Source of the DNA: Macquaria australasica
Lineage: Eukaryota > Chordata > Actinopteri > Centrarchiformes > Percichthyidae
Direction of reading: 5' to 3'
Assembly (NCBI GenBank): GCA_005408345.1
Contig: SEMN01000567.1
Span: forward strand, 62,001 to 126,000
DNA: 64,000 nt
Below are positions 44,657 through 56,529 of the stretch, piece by piece. The notes under the pieces are model-generated. The model did no database searches, was not told where the DNA came from, and worked only from the letters and a program-made list of their open reading frames with translations. The translations under genes were made by a program, and so were the position numbers. The first letter of the stretch is position 1. The number at the start of each line of letters is the position of its first letter.

Positions 44657-45165
44657 CCATAGACTGTATATAAAGATGGACGACGCGTCTCCACTTCCTC
44701 CTACTGTACAAAAGTGAAGCCAAAATATCCCGGATACAGGAGCTGCCATCTTGCGATGGTGACATCATTTGGAGCCAGTGTCTGCATATCAGTGATCCGT
44801 GGCTCGAGTTCCCGCCCATACACCCACCTGAACCAATCGCGACTATATTCACAGTTATCAATCATGACGTGACACCCCCTTTTTATAGCACCAAATAACT
44901 AATTAAAACCAAACTTATCAGAAAAACGAACACTTGAACAAACATCAGCGTGATAAGAACTACCTGAAATGACAGAAACCATCTTTGGGAAAAATTAATT
45001 TGACGTATACTTTGACTTTTCAGTTTGGCCCATATCCCATCCGTTAACATGGAGGAGGTGGGGCTTCTGACCTATACTGCAGCCAGCCAACAGGGGGCGA
45101 TCAAGATGTTTTGGCTTTACTTTTGGGGAGCCGTCATGTCATCCATCTTTATATACAGTCTATGG
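44657..45165. mobile_element. MITE, 509 bp, with about 24-bp TIRs
   Basis: The first 24 bases (44657-44680, starting CCATAGACTGTATATAAAG) are the exact reverse complement of the last 24 (45142-45165). Both continue with GAC after one mismatch. The flanks TTGAAA (left) and TTGAGA (right) may be a degenerate target duplication. The interior encodes nothing; the frames read across it are chance. The terminal sequence is very common in fish genomes by memory. I cannot assign the superfamily with confidence. Confidence 0.75.
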
Positions 45166-46871
45166 TTGAGACATTTACAACACCCCTGTCCAGAGCAAAT
45201 TCATGTCTCATTGCCTCCCCTCGTGGCTTTGCATTGACTTCAAATTGTGTATCCTCTAAAATTGGCTTCTCAGTCTGTCTGTGCAAAAAGTGAAAACAGC
45301 ATCAGTAGGAGGCAAAACAAGACATTTTTCTGGTGATGTCATCACTGGCAGTTCTTGTCACTTTTCAGCTGGTACAACACTGATGTTGTACTGGAGCTGT
45401 ATTTTAAGACAGTGAGCATTGACCTCTTTTAAAATGTTATGCTACCACGCTGAACTACGTTTTGCCCTCTTCATCTTGCCTCACATTGACCGCCTCTTCC
45501 TTTGTTGTGCAAGTAGTTTTTCTGAACTGCAAAGGTGATGTGCGCCCTCTTGTGGTGTAAAAGTTAATATATGTGAGCTCCGGAGAAATGGTACACAAAA
45601 CATACATTGTCGGTTAATACATTTTTAGTTGGTTAAATTCTTGGCGGCAATTAATCGATTAATCATTAACATCCCTAGGCAGAATACACGTGACTGGGCG
45701 ACTCTTTATATGGCTATAATCATCTCATGGTTATAAGCAACCTCTCCAACACAGTGTATCACATATTCCTTAACTCACATTTCCAGGGCCTAAAGAAACT
45801 CTTTTGTCATCTACAGTAATTACCAAACCCTTAGTTTGCTCTAAAGGTGTTATAGACTTAACCACAAAAGGTGTGATAAAGAGTGTTTACAAAGTCACAT
45901 CATAATATAGAGCTGACATTTCAACAGCAAATTGAGTTATAACCCACTTCCCTGTTAATGGCAACTACTGCAATATGATCAGTTCTGCAGACCACAAAAT
46001 GCAAAAAGCACAGGCACAGTTTCCAACTGCTAATTTTTCACCTTGATAATGGAGAGAAATTTCAGGAGTGCTTATTAAAATGTTGGATATATATTGGGGA
46101 GCATTTATTGGCAGCTAACTCCCAGAGAGTGGGGAAATGTCCACCCATGCAAAAGGGAGAGATGAAGTCAGTGGAGTCTGCATATCCAGCTCGTCTCTCT
46201 GCTCCCTTCACACTTGCTGGTATGACATTGGACGAGGTCCTAATTGCAGCTGAGAGACTGAGCTCAAACAGACAGGGACGCCAACCCTGTGTTGTTGCAG
46301 AGAGCTGGCTTGTTACTGAGAGCATTAGTCTTTCACAGCAGAACTTCAGGGGTGAATGGGGGTGAAATATTTTGTATGTTTGTCTGTATGTGTGCCTACC
46401 TGGGGAGCAATTCACCTTTTTTAGCCCCTGGGCCAAAGCCAGCAGGTGGGTGACACATCTATGGACACACCTGCTGGGTAAGAGTGGGAGGCTTAATCAC
46501 AGGCCGGAAAAAAAAAATGATATGGTGAATCAGTGCAGTTGTTACAAATGAATCAGAAGAGGAGCTGGTGTACAATGCGCCTCCTGCCTGAAGACACTGA
46601 GGAGTCACTGTGATCTTATTCAATAGTCACACTTCAGCTACAAGTTAGACCTCATTAGCATACAGACATGCATTCATATACCCAAAAGCCTGGGGTAAGT
46701 CTGTTGTGACTTCCCTTCATGAAACTAGATAGCTATTCATTACTGTACATACTGACATCATAATACTATACTGTCTGCAAGACAACGCACAGAGCCTCAA
46801 AGGGTTTCCATTCCAATAGGAAATGTGAGCACAGCGAGTGTCCACATCATGTTCCTATCATTCTGCACACC
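45166..46871. other. Non-coding region; hAT-like tail near 45645-45680
   Basis: AATTAATCGATTAATCATTA followed by ACATCCCTAGGCAG (45651-45684) resembles the end of hAT-type elements. 45745-45830 is one member of a repeat pair whose other copy is at 49225-49312. No exon was recognised; the frames at 46062-46436 lie on opposite strands and lack domains. Confidence 0.4.
45745..45830 (+). repeat. Dispersed repeat pair, copy A
   Basis: This stretch contains CACATATTCCTTAACTCACA, TTTCCAGGGCCTAAAGAAAC and TTTTGTCATCTACAGTAA. It aligns with 49225-49312 over about 80 bases at roughly 80-85% identity by eye, same orientation. Confidence 0.6.
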
Positions 46872-47280
46872 AGGGATGGGCAGTATTTCTGATAAATGAA
46901 TTCAAATTACGCATTTGAAATACAAAAGAGTATTTTGCAATTTGTATTTGATGGACCTGATAGAAATGGTTTCGTATAGGGATGCACTGATCCGATACTG
47001 ATATCGGTCCAATACTGACTCAAATAGCTGGCTGGGGTTTCTGTGGGGCTGATCTACTCAATTAAATTCTAAATTAGAGAAATGAAGAAATGTAACAGCC
47101 ACCTCACTAATGGTTAAAACTATAAACCAGCAGAAAAATGACAAATGCCAACATAAACCACCATGTTCTCAACAGACACATTACAAACACTAACAAAATG
47201 TAACTTAAAACAGCAAACTTAACAAACTACTCAGTCCAGCACTAGGCATGATGGGAAATGAGGGCCATCACTACAAGATG
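46872..47280. mobile_element. hAT-like MITE pieces
   Basis: CAGGGATGGGCAGTATTTCT (46872) with AATACAAAAGAGTATTTTGC, followed by GGGATGCACTGATCCGATAC and TGATATCGGTCCAATACTGA (46979-47020). Both resemble ends of widespread fish hAT-type repeats. The assignment is from memory of motifs and the right edge is uncertain. Confidence 0.4.
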
Positions 47281-50069
47281 CCGTGTCCCCACAAATTTCA
47301 TACTGTTGTAGTCAGCTGGTAGCCGAGGATGCTAATGCTAAATTGGCTAAGTATTCCGGAGCTCCGCTGTTTATCTTGGGGGATTATAAAAGTTGTAGAC
47401 TGGACAATGTTCTGCCATCATTTCACAACAGTATGTGGACATTCCCATCAGAACAAAGCAAGAAATGCCATTTCAGAATTGTGGTATAATAACAATTTAG
47501 TAAGTCTTACATAACTGTAGTTGCAATTGACCCAAACTCCCAAGAAGGATGCTTGCTTTTATCCCAAGTTTTTGAAAATATCTGTCTTAATCTTATTTGT
47601 TTATCCTTTTCAAATATTGCACTTTGAAAGATGGTAGAAGTACAATGAAGGCACAGCATAAGGTAAATGCAAAATTGAGAATCATACTGAAAATCACATA
47701 TATTTGGACTGGTAGTCGTGACCCCTACCATAGGCGTATCTTTTCAAATACAGAACCACGATGGAGTTTGCCAGCTCCTAAATATAATCCAGAAAAGAAA
47801 CTGCAGACTACTTTTCTGTAAACTGCTGCTGCAAATGAGGCTTCAGGCAGCACATGAATCAGCAGAATCTGGGTTCAGACCATGAGATGTTTTAAGAGAG
47901 TTAGATATGGTGCAGTAAGTCAGCTTTGCAGCCAGTTTGTCCTGGTGGCCAACTGCCATACCAATGTCTTGACTGCCATTATGAAAGATAGGACTGTAAA
48001 ACTATTGACAGGACACCTCAACCGCAAACGAGGTAGATTTTTACTCTTTGTATTGTGAAATTTTAAATCATAATGGTATCATATTTGTGAAAATTAGGCA
48101 TGTGATTGGCAAAGGACAAAAAAGCAGAGCCCCCCCCCCCAAAAAAAAATTTAAAATGTGGCGGTTCTACAATTATCATATGGAAGGTAAAGTATGACCC
48201 AAGACAATCATTTTTTTTTATAGTTTCTATTTATTTTTTCATATTTAAACCTATTTTAACCCCCTCATCAATAGATTAAACCTGTTCAGTGTTAGTCTGG
48301 CCATAAATCCGTGTAGAAGTAATTATCTTCAGGATGTAATAGTCTGTCAATTCCCTTCATTTGGTCTCACATAGAAATGCAGCAAAGCTATTTATAGTGC
48401 TGTAATTACATAAAGTTATCTCTATCTAAATATGTGTATGTTTACATTCAGTCTGACTAACGTTATTTGTGTGACTATCTGCTTTGCGCAAGGCAGACAA
48501 CTAGAGCTGACATTACTGTCCTCACTGCCACCCTTACAAAACAGCTAATCAAGTATCCAATTAATCGATGTAAACCCAGGGTTATTGGGGAAATCACGTT
48601 ACTATGAACCATGTAAACTCTTTAATCAAGCTATTATCGAAATGTGGTTATTCACAGTAATCAGAGTAATCACAATAATCATAAGGATTAACATCCCCCC
48701 CTTTTTTTAACGGATCTGCATGATTCACGTGGGTCACATTTTCAGGTGGGAAAATCCAGAACTCTGGATTAATCCGAAAAAATCACATCCCTAAAAAATA
48801 AATAAATAATAAAAAATTCCATAAGCCTCAAAAAGTTATTTTTATGTGAATAACAGCATTTCAAAGTAAAGTCCATCAGGTGAGTGGGGTTATTTTCTGT
48901 GGAGGGGTTTTTCACTCTGATTAATGACAAATATAGTGTCCATAAAACAGAACATTCATTCCATTTATAGTCCCATAAAGAGGGGTTGAGCTTTCATTCC
49001 TTTAGGAAACTCATAAGTTTCAGCTGAAGCAGTCGGGTGGACAAGGTTTTTCACAAAAGACTTCCTTTGACATTCAGTAGATTGACATTGTCAAATATAG
49101 TGGGGGGAGGTATATTATGATAAAAAGTATGGGGGGAATGCTTCCTATGTAAACATCTATGGTTCACCCAATTGCACAACCTCTTCTCAGCTCCTCTATG
49201 GTCATATGTGACTTTAATTGTTGCATAAAGTCTCCAACATAGTGTGTCACATATTACTTAAATCACATTTCTAGGGCCTGAAGGAACTATATTGTCATCT
49301 ACAGTAAAAGGCAAGCTTAACTAGATCACCTTCAGTAGGTCAATCTGTCCCCAAGTTTGGCAAACCGCTGTTCACCTTCTGCAATGAAATTGGCCTTACT
49401 GACACCTGCAGAGCCTGGCACTCTTCTAACAGGACATGTATTTTTTTTCTCAAAGGTCCACAAGACTTCCTCTAGAATATATTATTTTTCCACACACCAA
49501 CGTGATAATAGCAGAAAGTAATTTCCTGCTCTACAGGATATATAATACTTCCTGATCTTGCACATGTGTTACTTGACCTGACTTGTGAGATTGTCTGGTA
49601 ACAAAGACATGGTGATTTTGTATTATCCTAATCCCAAATTTAGAAATTATTTTACTTTATAGTTTAAGCACTTAACTTCTTTATGTACTTTACTCCCAGT
49701 GTTGTAATTTCGTATGCTGCTAATGGAGCAAGAAAGAAGAGAAAGGGAGCTTGATGACTAACACAATGTTCACCTCACTGATGTCCTGCAAAGTATCTCT
49801 GTTCTAAGCAATTTCCACAGCTCATTTTTACCCCTGGTCCCCCTAGCAGGTTAATCAGGTCCTGGCCTTAAGTGACCCTGACATGAAAAGTTTTTTACAT
49901 GACCTTAATCTTTCCAAAATTTCAGATTGAAAAGAAGAGTTGTTCACTTGTTTTAAAATTGATTGAACAATGTTGAGTGCTAATACATCAGTAATACTGA
50001 AAAGAATAGACTGGCTGATGAAAGCTCACCCTACAGACCAGTTTAATTACTGAATGTGGTGAAAGGCAA
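47281..50069. other. Non-coding region with no recognised gene
   Basis: A poly(C)/poly(A) run lies at 48129-48150. 48560-48690 has repeated ATGTAAAC and TAATCA words resembling the TTACATG-type repeat nested at 18.2-18.8 kb. A possible hAT-like end, AATCACATCCCTAAAAAATA, is at 48781. No exon. Confidence 0.4.
49225..49312 (+). repeat. Dispersed repeat pair, copy B
   Basis: This stretch contains CACATATTACTTAAATCACA, TTTCTAGGGCCTGAAGGAAC and ATTGTCATCTACAGTAAAAG. It matches copy A at 45745-45830. Confidence 0.6.
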
Positions 50070-50880
50070 TTTGTTATACGCAGATGACCTATTACTATGT
50101 GTTTCAGCCCGGTGCCTAAATTATTAGCACCATTCAAATCAAGCAAATTTAGTAATTACAGAAATTTGGGGAATTTTTTGGCTACAAGTTAAATTACCAG
50201 TAAAATAGAAGTTTATTCCATAAAGTTTAACAATTTGCTCAGCCTCCCCCTTGTCTATATGATCAAAATCATATGTCTTGCCTCGCTTGTTTGACCCACA
50301 TCTCTAGATCCCTAAACTGAAAAAAACACCTCTCTCTTCAATAATGACTATGAGGTTGTGATGCTTCTCTCAGAACAAGGTTGATTGCATATATCAAAAT
50401 ATGGTAAAGACTCAGCATTTTTGTTGCAGAACACTATAAAAAAGGTGTGAAGGCTGACAAAGAAGTTTGAGCTTTTATTGTAAGAGGGCCTCTAACCTTT
50501 GTCCCTGAATTATGATTTCCCCACCTGGCCTTGAACTTAAATTCTCTCCCCTATGGGCAGATAAACAGATTATAGTAAGTCGGGACTTAATAAAAGATAA
50601 CACTGTTGAGGAACTTAAGGATAAGATTAACCTACCGGACTCCCGATTTTCTATATATCTCAAGGCTAAGAGTTGTGTTTTGTCTGTTCTTGAACCCTGC
50701 AGGGATTGTTTATTTCAACCCTCAGTGAAAGACATACAAAGCAAACAAAATGCCACTGAAATGGTGAGATTTTACAGAAGGTGAACTGTGGGAAGAGGAT
50801 TTTGTTTCTTCTATAGATAAATGTGACGGAGACATTATGTACATGTTATTGGAGTTATTTTCACTAACCAACTCGAACAG
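50070..50880 (+). pseudogene. L1/Tx1-like LINE ORF2 remnant
   Basis: A degenerate trace of a LINE polymerase in several frames. LLYADDLLLCVS (about 50074-50110) is the RT active-site block. About 60 codons later FGEFFGYKLN gives the 'FG..SGYKLN' block typical of L1/Tx1-like ORF2. Near 50604 EELKDKINLPDSRFSIYLKA corresponds to the C-terminal 'L..KYNLP...F..YLQ.R' region. LWEEDFVSSID (about 50782) fits the segment after that. Stops and frameshifts separate these blocks. The spacing is shorter than in a complete ORF2, so internal deletions are likely. The frame 50512-50784 is part of this remnant and not a gene. Confidence 0.62.
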
Positions 50881-50896
50881 ATGGAAAAAAATGAAA

Positions 50897-50982
50897 GATA
50901 CACCAATCAGCCATAACATTATGACCACTGACTGGTCATAATGGAGGAACATTGATTATCTCGTTACAATGGCACCTGTCAG
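50897..50982 (+). mobile_element. Tc1/mariner-like element end fragment
   Basis: CACCAATCAGCCATAACATT and ATGACCACTGAC, then ATTGATTATCTCGTTACAAT and GGCACCTGTCAG, match from memory the 5' portion of a widespread vertebrate Tc1-like repeat. It is cut off where the AT microsatellite begins. Confidence 0.5.
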
Positions 50983-51159
<177 letters not shown>

Positions 51160-51164
51160 CAACC

Positions 51165-51383
51165 GGTGGAGGCAGAAGACCACCCACCCAGAGCCTGGTT
51201 CCGCTCGAGGTTAAGAGAGAGTTTTTCCTTGCCAGTGTCGCCTATTGATTGCTCATGGTAGGAGTTGTTGGGTCTCTATAAATAATATTATAAAGACTAT
51301 GGTCTAGACCTGTTCTATATGAAAAGTGCCCTGAGATAACTTCTGTTACAATTTGGCGCTATATAAATAAAACTGAACTGAAT
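51165..51383 (+). mobile_element. LINE 3' tail-like repeat
   Basis: GAGCCTGGTTCCGCTCGAGG, GAGTTTTTCCTTGCCAGTGT, TTGTTGGGTCTCTATAAATA, AAAAGTGCCCTGAGATAACT and TTGGCGCTATATAAATAAAA, ending in the ACTGAACTGAATT reiteration. This ordered block with a short 3' reiterated tail is a very common fish repeat, probably the 3' end of a LINE or a SINE that shares it. Confidence 0.6.
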
Positions 51384-51796
51384 TACCTAAGTAAAACATA
51401 TTCAAATAAAGCACGTGTCAAAAACCTTGTATAGCATATTTTTAAGTGAATACCTGAGCAACCTTCAGTAGCAGTGATTTGCAGTGACTATAGAACGTGA
51501 TTTGGACCAGTGGCACAAGGAGGCAGCACCAGGCCCCAATGCTAGATGGTCAAAGCGGGCTGCTTATCACAATCAGACTTAACATAACATAATGTCAGTA
51601 GCAAATGAAAGAAGTGAAAGCACGTAGCTTTGAAACAACCAGCAACAGCGAAAAGCACAGGACAGTTGACACCCAAATGAAATTATTAGGAAAACAGACT
51701 GCCATGCTATAGAAGAGTGGTAATATCAAGGCCAAGACAGTGATAGGGTTCTTGACTAAATCTGGTGTTGGAGCACCATAACAGAAGAAAACATTA
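51384..51796. other. Non-coding spacer
   Basis: Nothing recognised. A minus-strand frame (51595-51828) runs into the minisatellite and is chance. Confidence 0.45.
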
Positions 51797-52049
51797 GTGA
51801 CAGCACACCTTGACACAGATGAAACCATTATCGATGACAGCGCACTGTGACAAACATGAAAACATTATCGGTGACGGCGCACCTTGACAAAAAGCATGAG
51901 AAAACATTAGCCTACAGGTGACGGCGCACCTTGACAGATTAAATTTATCGGTGACGGCGCACCTTGACAGATTAAATTTATCGGTGACGGCGCACCTTGA
52001 CAAAAAGCATGAGAAAACATTAGCCTACAGGTGACGGCGCACCCGCACA
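51797..52049 (+). repeat. Minisatellite with core GGTGACGGCGCACCTTGACA
   Basis: The 20-nt core or a variant starts at 51797, 51833, 51870, 51917, 51950, 51983 and 52030. The units from 51870 are exact: a 47-nt unit (51870-51916), two identical 33-nt units (51917-51949, 51950-51982), the 47-nt unit again (51983-52029, identical to the first), then a final core ending in ACCCGC. The first two units are divergent. The segment lengths point to a 113-bp higher-order duplication. Confidence 0.9.
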
Positions 52050-54202
52050 TTAACAACATTCACTTATTCGTGTCTGTGCATAGGCCCTATAAACACAAAA
52101 CACAATTGTGTGGGTTGATAATTAATCAAATAAATAATAAATACGTTCTACTTACAGCAGATACATCACCGGGCGTTAGGTGGCGCGCTGGTGCTAATTA
52201 GCAGGTGTCGTATTCGGCTCTTGCTCAGTGGAACAACTAAAGTTAGTGCTTGCTATCTTGTCTTTCTTTTTAAAGAAACTGACCATTTCTGGAAGCTTTT
52301 TCTTTCTCGGCCGCTTCTTTCAATTTTCACTTCTGAAACCTGCGTTTGTGTTCATAGTCCATTGCTCGTCTCTTGCTTACTTGCTGCCGTGAAACTTCGT
52401 TAGCTAGCTCTTCTGTATGGATTTAGCTACGCATTAGTGCGCAGGTCCGTTACCATAACCCAGAATTCCGCACACGTTGCACATTTCTGAACATCAAATC
52501 GCCCATTAATCCTTATTTAAACTTAATTTAAATATCTAACACAGAGGTATGAGTCAATAAACTATATGCTTGTGTATGTAAAACAGTTTTATGTTTTTAT
52601 GCTGTTATTTATTTGGCATCATAAATGACATCAAGAATGTCACACCATGGAGACGATGGCTTGGCACATTGAGTACTGTAAAGACTGCAACCCACTCCAT
52701 TAATTTATGTATTTTGCAGAGGTAAAACTGGGCATTGGGAGAAAATGTCTATGGAGCTGTGGACTATTGGATGCTGTTTTGCTGCTGATTAGGACCCAAT
52801 GAACTAATTAAAATGTTTGGAGCTGATTGCTGATAAACTAGTAACATGTTTTATATGTCACATATATGTACAGTAGCCTATGTGTTGGCTGTACTGAAGG
52901 GGATAAATATTTTAGAAGTATTTTTTTCATTCATCTTACCTCCTTTCATCTCGTGCTGTTGCCACAAACATTTTAGGTTTGTTTGCTCTGGGAGGACAGC
53001 ACCCTCTCCCTACTAACTGTTGCAACTATCCAGCAATTTATTCCTCAATCTGAAAGGCAGTGTAGAGGTTGCCACGCATTCTCCTCAGTGATCCTCATTT
53101 GTTTGAGGCAAGTACACTAATGTCTCAAAGTGAATGTGGTTATGATTTATTAATGTTAAAATGCTAGGCCTATATGTAGATGCTACATGCTTTAAAAATG
53201 TCTTAGCTTCAATTTCTTTCTACCATGGAAAGTATACAGCTGAATCATTCAGGAAAAAACTAAATCTTCCAATATATGGACTACTGTAAGTCTGCAGTTA
53301 AGGGTCTCAACTGTGCTGTAGAGTAGACCATCCAACCATATTTAGCGTAATGCACAACCCAACATGGGGGGGGGAGTATTTAGTCATCCATATTACAGTC
53401 ACTGGGATTTGATCTCCTTTTCTGTTGTTCTAATCTATTATTCAAGAAGAAATGTGATTATTGCCACTCTGAAAACAAGAAACAGTTTCACTAACACTAT
53501 CACTTTGTCAGATGTGGAAAACTAGCTGGCTGGCATTACAGCCCTCTATTATAGATAAATGAAATTATTATTCATGTTAAGGATCACAAAGTGACTTTGA
53601 GCTGCCTCAAAATGCACTCAATAGATTGAATTTGCTGCTTTTCTTGGAAAGTGTCAGCAATTTTAACAGCACCATTTATAGCAAATAACATTTGATTCAA
53701 TAATCCATTCTATAATTCAGTCTTACACTCTAGGACAGAACGATCAATATCTGTGAAGATGAACTCCATCTCCCAAAGACAGAAAACACAAAACTACAAT
53801 AATGAAATGTCATTCAGATGTAAAATGTTTATTTGCAGTTTTTCACACCCAAACTTTATTTACAGTTTTATGAGAGAGGAAAATGCATCATGTAAAATCC
53901 CCCAGTCACACTATCCCTCTGCTCCCAAATACCCTCAAATGCACTGCTTGTTCTTTGTGTTGCAATTTACTGTTTTCCTTTCCTGCTCTCCCCCGTCTAT
54001 GTCCTCTGTGTCTGTGTCTATCAGATATATGTTCACTTGTTAGATCTGATGAAGGCTGCAAGACTGAAACGCTTTCAGTTAGTACTGAATATATTTTACA
54101 CTTTGGCCTTGACAGACTGTCACACCCCCTTTTTTTAGGTCACTTTATTTCAGACATGTGGTCCATAGCATGGATGCATATTGATTTACAGAGGAAATAA
54201 AT
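52050..54202. other. Non-coding region with no recognised gene
   Basis: Nothing supportable as an exon. 54041-54072 carries a hammerhead-like CTGATGA...GAAAC pair, described in the findings. Confidence 0.4.
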
Positions 54203-54222
54203 TAAGTCATAATTATGACTTA
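54203..54222. repeat. 20-bp perfect palindrome
   Basis: TAAGTCATAATTATGACTTA equals its own reverse complement. A second hairpin (ATCTCAT...ATGAGAT) follows at 54225-54242, and ATCTCGTAATTCTGAGAT lies at 54305-54322. Clusters of such words are typical of an AT-rich dispersed repeat. Confidence 0.75.
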
Positions 54223-54945
54223 GCATCTCATATTTATGAGATTTCATAATTAGTTAAAAAGATCTAATTTAAAAAAATCTCGATCATGTAATTATGGCAT
54301 AAGGATCTCGTAATTCTGAGATACAAATTTCCTGTGTTTTTTTTTGTTTGTTTGTTTGTTTTTTGTCCCCTTTCAATGCGATGTTTTGTGCCATGGCAAA
54401 AAATTTTATAAAATAATTTAAGAAAGAATATAAACTAGGTACAAATGATGCAAATATATTTCAAACTAAATCTGGCACCAACCTTGATATACACACATGT
54501 TGCAGCCTTTGGTAAATTTTACCAATGCATGAATCATATTATTCTCAACCTTTTTCACTCTACATACTCTCCATAACCATCTGAGTCTGTCAAATGGCAA
54601 ATTTATGCTGAAGATTGTATCACCAGCACTATAAATTATTGGCACACACACACAATAACATCCTCATGGGATCGTTAAGTGACTAATTTTTTGGATATTG
54701 CTTTTTTTATACCTACATCACATGGAGATAATTTTGTGTCTTTATAATGCAATCAAAAAATAGGTTTGGTTTTGCTTGCGAATCCAAAAGTTTTGCTTCC
54801 GGTTCAGCTGAATTCCGTGGGCAGGACCTACGCCGAAAGACGTAAGAGACGTTTCTATTCACAGGGAGATAAAAAAAAATCTTGACTTTGTGTGGTACTC
54901 AGTCCCAACTGGTGTGTGTGTGTGTGTGCGTGTGTGTAAGTGCAT
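54223..54945. other. Non-coding region with (GT)n run
   Basis: A (GT)n stretch lies at 54911-54938, directly beside the 139-bp repeat. Otherwise nothing was recognised. Confidence 0.45.
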
Positions 54946-55084
54946 ATGTGCTCATTATGTGTGAGAGAGATTGATATTGGCCTGTACCTTTTGGTAACAC
55001 AATTTCTGTATCCAGTGTGCAAAACACGGGGGTCCACGCTGTGCCAGCTGTGCGTAATATTACGCACTGGCTGTTGTGTATGTG
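54946..55084 (-). repeat. 139-bp inverted repeat, copy A
   Basis: Reverse complement of 60227-60365 with two mismatches in 139 bases. It contains the perfect 18-bp palindrome GTGCGTAATATTACGCAC (55050-55067), and the frame read on the minus strand has no stop across the repeat. No family is recognised. Confidence 0.85.
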
Positions 55085-55337
55085 TATACATATGCTTTTT
55101 ACTGGCCATGCCATGAGACCCCCCGATTGTCATAGAGTATTTCGCACACTGACTGTATCATATATGTACTGTATATGGTCTTATAATGATTGATAACATT
55201 AAACAGCGGTCACGAATGATTTTGCTGTATGATTATTGTATGCATATTAAGCATGGCTGATGTTTGTGCAGGTTGGACAGGGCAATAGTTTATTGTGATG
55301 GTGCTGGGGGGGGGGGGTGTACTTTAATGCGGCCTTG
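55085..55337. other. Spacer with poly(G) run
   Basis: A (G)n run of about 12 lies near 55307-55318. Nothing else was recognised. Confidence 0.5.
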
Positions 55338-55817
55338 CACATAACTTCCGTCTTAGTGATAGCAACAATATTATGTTTGAGCTGGTGCATGTAGATTGCT
55401 TTTGTTTAACGATCTGTGCTGTTGTAATGGATTAAACAAATACATATTATTTTGTCAGCCTGTAGCTGCTTGCTTAGCTCAATTAGTTTGTCACTCGCAC
55501 GTTAGCCATGTAACATCAATAATACCGTGCCACTACACTTTAAACTGGCTACAAGCTGATACAATAATACAACACATCACAAATATAAGAAACTCAGGTT
55601 AGATCGTTGAACACAAATAGTCCTGTTAACTAGCAGCTACAAGCACGGCACCATGTGCGAGTGACTAGCTAATTGAGCTAAGCAAGCAGCTACAGGCTGA
55701 CAAAATAATATGTATTTGTTTAACCCATTACAACAGCACAGATCGTTAAACAAAAGCAATCTACATGCACCAGCTCAAACATAACATTATTGCTTTCACT
55801 AAGACAGAAGTTATGTG
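55338..55817. repeat. Foldback: 163-bp arms, 154-bp loop
   Basis: 55338-55500 and 55655-55817 are reverse complements with about 7 mismatches in 163 (roughly 96%). The loop is 55501-55654. No coding capacity was recognised. No clear target duplication flanks the structure. Confidence 0.9.
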
Positions 55818-55971
55818 TAAAGAAACATAAATGCGTATTGAGTTTCTCCGGTCTTCTTCTCCATGAGTTCAAAACACCCTCTCTTGTTAACTGACTGCGG
55901 ATGTTGCCAAGCTGTCACTCCATAAAGTAATTATGCTATTATGAAAAACACAGCCTGTTTTCTACCAGTAT

Positions 55972-56165
55972 TTAACTACTCGAACAAGTCATCAATACAG
56001 AAGTTAAATAAGAAAGGAGACAATATCCTACTGTGTCTAAGCCCATTAGCTCGACCCCATTGACCTTGTATGATAGTTAAAGCAATACACAAGAATTCTG
56101 AGATATTTAAATTGTTCCTTAATGCTCATTTTGATGAAAAAGTCATTCAAGATTGATTCAATCAA
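55972..56165 (-). pseudogene. Non-LTR retrotransposon RT fragment
   Basis: Two minus-strand frames together spell the LINE RT region around the 'RQGG.LSP' block. One frame gives YLRILVYCFNYHTRSMG (compare the family pattern 'ILIYWY..Q...VRWG'). After a frameshift the other gives NGLRHSRILSPFLFNFCIDD followed by LFE and a stop. The 'ILSP.LFN...DDL' motif is the conserved palm segment of non-LTR RTs. The expected RQGG is RHSR here. The fragment is short, frameshifted and dead. The family could not be assigned. Confidence 0.5.
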
Positions 56166-56529
56166 AAGGAAAGAAACATATGAACATAATAGAATTGTGT
56201 CTACAAGAACTGGCAGTTGCAGTTTTTTTGTGCTGCTTTCAAAATGGCCGATGGATCTACAAGCGACCCAAACAACATGTTGGACTATTGGAGTCTTGTT
56301 AAAGTGACAGCTCTTTTCAAACGAGCCAAGTGTAATTACAGTATGTATAGTATTACAGATATTTGCAGTCTACATGTTCTTAGATGTTTTCTGTAATTGT
56401 GAACGACTTTGTGAACTTTGTTTCCACATGAGTGCTATTTTCAAAATTATTTGATTACCTTTCTTAAATGTGATGGTACTATTTGACATATGACTGCCAA
56501 GGATACTTTTTAGGCGCATGTGTGACAAA
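56166..56529. other. Non-coding spacer
   Basis: Nothing recognised. Confidence 0.5.

Noticed and set aside
44549..44861. Minus-strand protein frames inside the 509-bp MITE
   Set aside because: They run across the TIR and encode the TIR itself. No domain; non-coding element.
51797..52049. CRISPR-like array
   Set aside because: Repeat units recur at variable spacing, but the 'spacers' are themselves repeated exactly and the DNA is vertebrate. This is a minisatellite.
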